A stretch of 11,286 nt of DNA from Bacteroidota bacterium (lineage in GTDB: Bacteria > Bacteroidota > Ignavibacteria > UBA10030 > SZUA-254): NCBI GenBank assembly GCA_004322375.1, contig SCUC01000064.1, positions 1 through 11,286 of the forward strand, given 5' to 3'. A model generated the notes under the pieces. It had not been told where the DNA came from and did no database searches. It saw only the letters and a list, made by a program, of their open reading frames with translations. Positions 6,411 through 11,286 of this stretch are shown here, one piece after another (the stretch's first letter is position 1; the number at the start of each line of letters is the position of its first letter). Both the position numbers and the translations under genes were made by a program.

Positions 6411-6545
6411 GAAGGGGCTGTCTCAAAAGTAAATTGTAGAGTCCGTTCCGCGAACGGACAAGTAGAATTCGATAAAATTTCGGCTAAAAATTTGTCCGAT
6501 TACGAATCGGACTCTACGTTCCTCAACTTTTAAGCCAGCCCCTTC
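6411..6545. mobile_element. MITE-like element 1, 135 bp
   Basis: Imperfect terminal inverted repeats of 20 bp (6411-6430 and 6526-6545, 18 of 20 matching) carry GGGGCTG at the ends and CAAAAGT-type inner edges. Inside are two diverged copies of a 25-bp unit in opposite orientation (6436-6460 and 6493-6517, 20 of 25 matching). Each unit holds its own perfect hairpin: GTCCGTTC/GAACGGAC with loop CGC, and GTCCGATT/AATCGGAC with loop ACG. There is no coding capacity. The ends match those of the element at 8668-8794, so both may be moved by the same transposase, which is not in the window. No clear target-site duplication is visible. Confidence 0.75.
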
Positions 6546-6546
6546 T

Positions 6547-6651
6547 TTATAGCTCAACACGGTATCCTCGTCGTGTCGAATTCTAGCCATATTGATGTTT
6601 GCGAAGACGCTCTGCGAGCAGTAATGCAAACCAGACGTCTCCGATTTTTCC
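6547..6651 (-). other. In-frame, coding-like stretch after the stop of the SDR-like gene
   Basis: Directly after the TAA of the 569-residue gene, the same frame continues for 22 codons (GKIGDVWFALLLAERLRKHQ, then YG) to TAG at 6583-6585, then 11 more codons (NSTRRGYRVEL) to TAA at 6547-6549, which abuts the MITE-like element. The first block has the look of an amphipathic helix. The plus strand is also open here, so coding status is unproven. The stretch also holds an imperfect inverted repeat (GTTTGC at 6597, GCAAAC at 6626). Confidence 0.3.
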
Positions 6652-8361
6652 TTACGCCTTCATCCTCATCCCTTGCTCCTCGTAGCTGAATATCCAGCCG
6701 GCAAGCTTGCCCGGTTGAATGTCCTTGTAATGGTTCCAGAAATCGGGAGTGTACATATAGCGGGAGCCGGTTTCGTCCGCCGGGATTTGCTTGCTCGTTT
6801 TGATGAGCTGCTCAAATCGTTCTTTCCACAGCTTCATATTTGCAACCCGAAGATCAACCCAGCCATCGTGCGCCCAGTGGTTCATGCGTTCCGGGGACGC
6901 TTCCATTTCATTGACGCCTCGATAGGGGGGTATTTTTATTTCATCCCCGCGTAGCATTGTTTTGCCATCAGGAAGCAAAATGGGAATGCCGATGGAAATT
7001 ATTCCGGCACGAAGCTTTTTATCCCTGGTAATTTCTTTCATCAAGGTTGATGAAAGAGCTTTTGGCGTTGCTTTGAGAACGGCATTTATGTTCTTATAGC
7101 AGCGTTTGAGAAGATACGCTTCATATAACAGCTTCGAGAGCCTTGGTGGACCAAGCGCTTCAAACGCCACGCTCTCAACATCGTGTAATTTCTCAAGCTC
7201 CGTTATTTTCTGAAACGCGCTCTGGAACATATACCCTGCGCGATAGGTCGGGCTCATAATCGTGTTATCAAGAGCGTCAATAACGTCGTGTCCGGTGTTT
7301 CTCCCCTTTATCTCGTAAATCACATTTTCCGCTATCTCTTCAGGGGTAACAAATTCCATTTGCCCGGGGGCTGTGATTGCTTCAAATTCTCCGCGGGAAA
7401 ACACGCCGTTTTCACCGGTGTCAACAAACACCGATTGCAACGTTTTCTTCAATGGCTTGGCAACATTGCTCATACGCAGCTTGAGTGTGCCTTTCACAAC
7501 TGTGCCATCCTTCGGCTCGCAATCCACAAGCTGGATTGCTTTTCCTCTCCGTTTAATCTCTCCGTAACCAATTTTTTTCCATGCTATTGCCGCGGCGGGC
7601 TTGATTTCTTTTGTGATGGGAGCGTCGGGAGTTCGCCCCATGAGGAACAGTAATAAGGTATGCGCGCCGGCGACAGCAGATTTGCCGAGAAGAACACTCG
7701 ATGGGCGCTCCTCGCTATGCGTGTAAGGAATGTTCAATCCCATCCCTCCCGTTCCGCTCGTCCCGATTTTAATATACATGCTGGTTTTGCATTCATTCAT
7801 GGATTTGTACAGCACCTGAACGTGCCGAATGAGCTGAGGAAGATAGAGCGTGCATAACAAACGCTCCACTGCTGCACGCTTGGATTTCCCGTTCGTTTTC
7901 CGTTCTGCCTGCTCAAATTCTTGAAGCACCTGTCTCGCGCTTTGAAACAGATCTTGATAGGCGATCGCGGTTGCGGAATTTATGCTGTCAATAATAACAT
8001 CCGGCCTGACGGAGCTGACCAGCCGGTACATTGCCGAATGGTGGAGAACCCTGTCGTTAAGCTCGTCAAGCATATCGTTTATAAGCCGGCGACGGTTTTT
8101 CTCATCCATCAGTATCTCTTCCCGGTTCATGTCCTTAAATTCGTACCGTGTAAAAATATTTCCCCACCACGGAACGAAAAAATTTTTCGGCGCTTTGGGA
8201 AATTCAGCATACAATTGTTCTACTGCATCCTCAGCTTCTTCTTTTCGTAGAGAGGTGACAACTATTCGTTTGGGTTTCTCGCCGACTAATTTCCGGCAAA
8301 TTGCCGAACCGACAAGTCCCCACCCGCCTAAAACCAAAATTGTTCTGTTCTTAATATCCAT
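6652..8361 (-). CDS. Large SDR-like Rossmann-fold protein of unknown function
   Basis: 569 residues. The N-terminus is a classic dinucleotide-binding fold: TILVLGGWGLVGSAICRKL with GGWGLVG at 12-18, next to the basic second strand KRIVVTSLRK. Later come VRPDVIIDSINSATAIAYQ (118-136), a Ser/Thr/Gly-rich active-site-like loop KIGTSGTGGMGLNIPYTHSE (198-217), and K227 in GKSAVAG, reminiscent of the SDR Tyr/Lys region though without a clear YxxxK. About 300 residues beyond the usual SDR length follow, without a recognisable domain. No signal peptide, so cytoplasmic. It is usually labelled short-chain dehydrogenase or epimerase; no substrate can be given. It stands alone; the leader (8362-8400) has only a weak purine-rich site before the ATG. 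Confidence 0.8.
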   Translation of the reverse strand: MDIKNRTILVLGGWGLVGSAICRKLVGEKPKRIVVTSLRKEEAEDAVEQLYAEFPKAPKNFFVPWWGNIFTRYEFKDMNREEILMDEKNRRRLINDMLDELNDRVLHHSAMYRLVSSVRPDVIIDSINSATAIAYQDLFQSARQVLQEFEQAERKTNGKSKRAAVERLLCTLYLPQLIRHVQVLYKSMNECKTSMYIKIGTSGTGGMGLNIPYTHSEERPSSVLLGKSAVAGAHTLLLFLMGRTPDAPITKEIKPAAAIAWKKIGYGEIKRRGKAIQLVDCEPKDGTVVKGTLKLRMSNVAKPLKKTLQSVFVDTGENGVFSRGEFEAITAPGQMEFVTPEEIAENVIYEIKGRNTGHDVIDALDNTIMSPTYRAGYMFQSAFQKITELEKLHDVESVAFEALGPPRLSKLLYEAYLLKRCYKNINAVLKATPKALSSTLMKEITRDKKLRAGIISIGIPILLPDGKTMLRGDEIKIPPYRGVNEMEASPERMNHWAHDGWVDLRVANMKLWKERFEQLIKTSKQIPADETGSRYMYTPDFWNHYKDIQPGKLAGWIFSYEEQGMRMKA

Positions 8362-8417
8362 ATCGTTTTCTTCTTATTGTTAAAAACCAATCAAACTACC
8401 AGAAGCCAGTATGAAAC

Positions 8418-8440
8418 TGTCGTTGCGAGCGAAACTATCC
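8418..8440. repeat. Relic of a TTGCGAGCGAA-type dispersed repeat
   Basis: The segment CTGTCGTTGCGAGCGAAACT closely resembles one arm of the widespread TCATTGCGAGCGAAGC-type intergenic repeat. No second arm is visible nearby, so it is probably a decayed fragment. It begins the 470-bp gene-free gap 8382-8853; 8445-8590 shows nothing recognisable. Confidence 0.35.
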
Positions 8441-8594
8441 CCCGCCACTTTTTTTGCATTTGGGGATTGTGAGCGCAAAGCACCATCCTGTAGACTCCGC
8501 CCCGATAATAACTATTGCAAAAGTATTTTCTATTTTGAACAATCGGATCTATAACTTTTTCTCGATAATTGCTCCATCCGTTGAGCCTACTTAA

Positions 8595-8646
8595 CTCATC
8601 CCCAACCCCTTCTCTCTACGAGCCGTAGGCTTGCAAAGAGAAAGGG
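8595..8646. repeat. Degenerate copy of the CCCCAACCCCTCTCC palindrome
   Basis: The left arm (CTCATCCCCAACCCCTTCTC) matches the palindrome at 4265-4313 with few changes. The right arm is reduced to AGAGAAAGGG, and the centre is a longer stretch containing AGCCGTAGGCT. It lies in noncoding sequence. Confidence 0.6.
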
Positions 8647-8667
8647 CTTTACAATGAAAATATAATT

Positions 8668-8794
8668 TAAGGAGGCTGTCTCAAAAGTAAAAAATCGTCA
8701 CCCTGAGCGGAGTCGAAGGGTGATTTAGACACCGAAAAAAGGCTTCGTCTCTGCTCAGCCTGACGAAACCTACGCTTTTGAGACAGCCCCTTTA
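8668..8794. mobile_element. MITE-like element 2, about 127 bp
   Basis: Perfect 14-bp terminal inverted repeats GGCTGTCTCAAAAG at 8674-8687 and, inverted, 8775-8788, extended imperfectly to 8668 and 8794. Inside are two diverged inverted copies of a 24-bp unit (8695-8718 and 8743-8766, 20 of 24 matching) of the CCCTGAGCGGAGTCGAAGG type, a motif common among dispersed bacterial repeats. The left copy forms its own hairpin (TCACCCT/AGGGTGA). No ORF. The ends are shared with the element at 6411-6545, but the cargo is different. Confidence 0.75.
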
Positions 8795-8853
8795 GGGTGA
8801 GTTAGAGTCGTGAAAACGTATCTTTCGTGTATCGTTGAAACTTTTGAACTTCT

Positions 8854-9057
8854 TCATTTAATAAAAGTGAACACATTTCTGCAATGGCTATATTCGGGGT
8901 GGAGAATTAAACCATTGACACTTTCCATCTGTTCTTCTATGCGTTTCGTATCCTGCAACCTATATGCCACAAAACTATCGTAAAAATGCCCTTTAACATT
9001 ACGGAAACGAGGGGTTTCAATACCATTCTCATTCTTGTGAGCGAAATTTTTCAACAT
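8854..9057 (-). CDS. Small hypothetical ORF, doubtful
   Basis: 67 residues from the ATG at 9057: a basic N-terminus, then GHFYDSFVAYRLQDTKRIEE and a Cys/His-containing end (HPEYSHCRNVFTFIK). Amino-acid composition looks reasonable for a real protein, but I recognise no family. A longer version would start at 9096, but that ATG lies in the loop of the terminator of the preceding gene. No Shine-Dalgarno is visible before either ATG. It may be a gene fragment. Confidence 0.25.
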   Translation of the reverse strand: MLKNFAHKNENGIETPRFRNVKGHFYDSFVAYRLQDTKRIEEQMESVNGLILHPEYSHCRNVFTFIK

Positions 9058-9073
9058 TGAGATACAACGATAA

Positions 9074-9110
9074 AAAAAGCGTACAACAATACCCATGTTA
9101 TACGCTTTTT
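9074..9110 (-). terminator. Intrinsic terminator of the lipoprotein gene
   Basis: On the minus strand, AAAAAGCGTATAACA pairs with TGTTGTACGCTTTTT (15 bp including one T-G wobble) around a 7-nt loop, and the T-run continues beyond the stem. It lies 28 bp after the stop at 9138. The plus strand also shows T-rich sequence after the stem, so it could act in both directions. Confidence 0.8.
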
Positions 9111-9137
9111 ATTACATCACCATTGATGAGAAATATA

Positions 9138-10133
9138 TTATTTTAGCTTAATTGATGTGACCATCTTTTCAAATACAGGGAGGTAGATATCTTTATCCGG
9201 CACGTACCATACTATCGTGGGACGAATCACCTTATCATTTTTAACGACAAAGTATTGCCGCCTCATAATATTTGCCGCCGCCTGGTCTTCAACCCATAAA
9301 GCATTCTGCCCATCTACCGTCGCTTTCCCGGTTGACCGCGCTCTCACTTTTCCTTTATTCTGCTCAAACACTTTTTCCACTGTTAATTTTTGTGCGCCAA
9401 AGACGTCAATCTGGATGCTGCAATCGAGCCGGTCAGCCCGCATCTTCATCGCAAAATCGAACTTGCCCTTGGAGACATTTTCTGGGATCAGGTTCTCCGG
9501 GTACTGCATCGTAAAGAATGTTGAAGTGTATGATTCCATGCTCGGCGAGGCAACCCACTTATCCGATTTAATAATAACAACAGGCAGCTCGAACGATTTC
9601 AACATCGCATCAAATACTGCAGCATGGGCATTATACTGATCGCCGTACCCCATGAAATCCAGCTTGTACACCGCTGTATCACCGGCAACATAAATCTCGT
9701 ATCCCATGATATTCGTCTTAGCGGTTACAGGAACTGAATAGGCAACTTTTGTTCCCTGTTTTCCGCCGATCGTTAGCTGTTGGTCAGGTTGGATATCAAC
9801 CTTCGCCCACGATTGCTTGAATGCCTCTTTCGAAGTATTGATAACTTCTTCGTGCGTTTTCCCTTCGAGCTTCAATACTTCCACAATAACCTGCGCGCCT
9901 TCTTCGCCGCTTTGCGGATCAATAAACTTGTTGGCAACTTCCTGGGATTTGACAAATACCGCTTTACCGGTTGTGCCGAGCTGTTTCCACTCCTGAGGAT
10001 AATGGATTTTAAATCCGAACGCCGGATCTTTGTACTCCGGCATTTCTCCAACGGGAACCGGAGGTGTTTCCTTCTTTCCGCATCCCACGAATGCGATAAC
10101 GATAATCATCAGTAACACGAAATACTTTTTCAT
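9138..10133 (-). CDS. Lipoprotein with two PsbP-like segments
   Basis: 331 residues. A lipoprotein signal (MKKYFVLLMIIVIAFVGC) puts the lipidated cysteine at 18. Two similar halves follow: about 38-180, opening FGFKIHYPQEWKQL, and about 195-331, with TMQYPENLIPE and closing VFEKMVTSIKLK. Each resembles the PsbP/DcrB-like fold, in which a YPxxW-type strand opens and an FDxMLKSF- or FEKMVTSI-type helix closes the domain. Members of this fold are envelope lipoproteins without a defined enzyme activity. AAGGA lies 7 nt before the ATG, the clearest spacing-conform site in the window. It follows the aldehyde dehydrogenase gene by 56 bp on the same strand and may share its transcript; a strong terminator follows. 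Lipoprotein status is sure; the role is unknown. Confidence 0.8.
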   Translation of the reverse strand: MKKYFVLLMIIVIAFVGCGKKETPPVPVGEMPEYKDPAFGFKIHYPQEWKQLGTTGKAVFVKSQEVANKFIDPQSGEEGAQVIVEVLKLEGKTHEEVINTSKEAFKQSWAKVDIQPDQQLTIGGKQGTKVAYSVPVTAKTNIMGYEIYVAGDTAVYKLDFMGYGDQYNAHAAVFDAMLKSFELPVVIIKSDKWVASPSMESYTSTFFTMQYPENLIPENVSKGKFDFAMKMRADRLDCSIQIDVFGAQKLTVEKVFEQNKGKVRARSTGKATVDGQNALWVEDQAAANIMRRQYFVVKNDKVIRPTIVWYVPDKDIYLPVFEKMVTSIKLK

Positions 10134-10189
10134 AAGAGATTCCTTTAAAAAATATTAACAATAGATAATAAACTCATGCACAACTGCGT

Positions 10190-11286
10190 TCATTTAGGAA
10201 CGACTGTATCGTACCAAAACTTTTTTTCTCTCACACCTACTTCGTCAATATGGAGATGCTTGATCTCCATATATTCATATAACCCCTCGATGCCGAACTC
10301 TCTTCCTATGCCGCTTTGCTTGTACCCGCCAAATGGCGCTTTCTCGGAAAGCAAATGCCATTCATTAATCCATACAGTTCCTGCGCGAAGCCGTTTTGCT
10401 ATTGCCATCGCTTTTTCTCTATCACGCGACCAAACGCCTGCGCCAAGTCCATACATCGAATCATTTGCCATCGCGATAGCTTCTTCTTCCGTTTTGAATT
10501 TTATTACGGAGAGTACGGGACCAAATATCTCCTCCCGTGCTATTGTCATCGAATTTTGAACGTTTGTAAATATTGTCGGCTCGATGAAATATCCTTGCGA
10601 TAGCCCTTCCGAAACAGGCGCTGTTCCGCCGGCGACAACACTCGCTCCTTGCTCGATGCCACGCTTGATATACCCTAGCACCCGTTCCTGTTGTTTCTTC
10701 GAGATGAGTGGTCCCATATCGGTAGCAACATCGTTAGGGTCACCAAGACGAATTTTTTTCGTTTTCTTGATTAACCGCTCGAGAAATTCATCATAAATAT
10801 TTTCTTGCAACAACAACCTCGTTCCCGCCTCGCAGCATTGCCCCTGATGATAAAACATCGCATATACTGCTCCGTCAATTGCGACAGATAGGTCAGCATC
10901 ATCAAGCACAATGTTGGGAGATTTCCCGCCACATTCCAGCGTGCATTTCTTTAAGGATTCGGCAGCCTTGCTCATTATCTTTTTACCTACCGCCGTTGAG
11001 CCTGTAAACGATACTTTATCCACCATCGGATGCTTTGCTAACGCTTCCCCGGCATCTTCGCCAAAACCCGGAATAATGTTCACCACTCCCGGCGGAAAAC
11101 CCACATCATGAATAATCCTTGCAAGCTCCATCGCGGTGCAGGGAGTCAATTCCGATGGCTTGAGAACAACGGTATTCCCCGCTGCAAGTGCGGGACCTAA
11201 TTTCCATACTGCCATCTTGAGAGGAAAATTCCAGGGGATAATAGCCGCCACAACTCCTATCGGTTCTCTCACCAGCAGGTTTTGGC
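10190..11286 (-). CDS. NAD(P)-dependent aldehyde dehydrogenase, N-terminus outside the window
   Basis: The frame is open to the window edge; 364 residues are visible of an expected 490 or so. Counting from the GTG at 11272 (REPIGVV), motifs in order are IIPWNFPL (11-18), KPSE (38-41), the cofactor-binding FTGSTAVGKKI (89-99), ECGGKSP with the general base Glu113, QGQCCEAGTR with catalytic Cys147, EEIFGPV (247-253), and APFGGYKQSGIGRE near the C-terminus. All residues needed for oxidation of an aldehyde to an acid are present. It resembles betaine-aldehyde/ALDH1-type enzymes, but the substrate cannot be told. The GTG at 11272 is internal, since the preceding residues (QNLL) continue the domain and a normal ALDH has about 130 more upstream. 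The lipoprotein gene follows 56 bp downstream. Confidence 0.93.
   Translation of the reverse strand, partial: QNLLVREPIGVVAAIIPWNFPLKMAVWKLGPALAAGNTVVLKPSELTPCTAMELARIIHDVGFPPGVVNIIPGFGEDAGEALAKHPMVDKVSFTGSTAVGKKIMSKAAESLKKCTLECGGKSPNIVLDDADLSVAIDGAVYAMFYHQGQCCEAGTRLLLQENIYDEFLERLIKKTKKIRLGDPNDVATDMGPLISKKQQERVLGYIKRGIEQGASVVAGGTAPVSEGLSQGYFIEPTIFTNVQNSMTIAREEIFGPVLSVIKFKTEEEAIAMANDSMYGLGAGVWSRDREKAMAIAKRLRAGTVWINEWHLLSEKAPFGGYKQSGIGREFGIEGLYEYMEIKHLHIDEVGVREKKFWYDTVVPK

Noticed and set aside
6423..6629. Minus-strand ORF of 68 residues across the MITE-like element
   Set aside because: It spans the element with its hairpins and has no recognisable family; openness is due to the repeat sequence.
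8380..8400. Bacteroidota-type TAnnTTTG promoter before the SDR-like gene
   Set aside because: The nearest match on the minus strand (TAGTTTG) has one base too few between TA and TTTG.
8662..8795. TTTA target-site duplication flanking element 2
   Set aside because: TTTA occurs on both sides, but the boundaries it implies are asymmetric relative to the terminal repeats, and the sequence is too short and AT-rich to be convincing.
1..11286. CRISPR array, tRNA or rRNA genes
   Set aside because: No regularly spaced long repeats and no tRNA- or rRNA-like conserved segments were seen; the tandem units found are only 7 bp long without spacers.

Overview
The window comes from a bacterial genome of moderate GC. 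The gene families suggest the Bacteroidota/Chlorobiota/Ignavibacteriota neighbourhood: a peptidase-MA/TolB-propeller/Omp85 fusion, a PEGA-domain protein, DUF433/DUF5615 modules, mostly weak Shine-Dalgarno sites, and many short dispersed repeats. This placement is inferred from protein style only. No rRNA, tRNA or CRISPR array is visible.

Layout. (1) 1-582 (+): C-terminal part of a TlpA/ResA-like thioredoxin-fold protein with a WCGPC active site, cut by the window edge. (2) 638-1168 (+): a type II toxin-antitoxin pair, DUF433 antitoxin and DUF5615 PIN-like toxin. The toxin is frameshifted near its C-terminus. (3) 5877-1212 (-): a tight three-gene operon with overlaps of 13 and 4 bp. It encodes a 948-residue outer-membrane protein (HELVH peptidase domain, TolB-like propeller, Omp85-type barrel), a BamB-like PQQ-propeller lipoprotein, and a PEGA-domain protein with two C-terminal membrane helices. 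(4) 5969-6214 (-): an apparently partnerless antitoxin-like protein. (5) 6240-6651: gene debris around a 135-bp MITE-like element. (6) 8361-6652 (-): a 569-residue Rossmann-fold SDR-like protein of unknown function. (7) 8382-8853: a repeat-rich gap with a second MITE-like element carrying the same terminal inverted repeats. (8) 11286-9138 (-): an aldehyde dehydrogenase (N-terminus beyond the window) followed by a lipoprotein with two PsbP-like segments and a strong intrinsic terminator.

The three-gene operon looks like an envelope module: an outer-membrane barrel carrying its own periplasmic propeller and protease-like domain, a propeller lipoprotein, and a small PEGA protein. Each of its three genes has a degenerate array of four 7-bp units (28 bp) at or just before its 5' end: 5909-5936, 3004-3031 and 1785-1812. 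Seven is not a multiple of three, so copy-number change in the two coding arrays would shift frame in the signal-peptide region. This three-fold repetition is the most unusual signal in the window.

The rest of the accessory content is small repeats. There is a 49-bp near-perfect palindrome read in frame as a Pro/Gly-rich insert inside the propeller (4265-4313), a decayed relative (about 8595-8646), two MITE-like elements with the same ends but different hairpin cargo (6411-6545, 8668-8794), and a relic resembling the dispersed TTGCGAGCGAA repeat (about 8418-8440).
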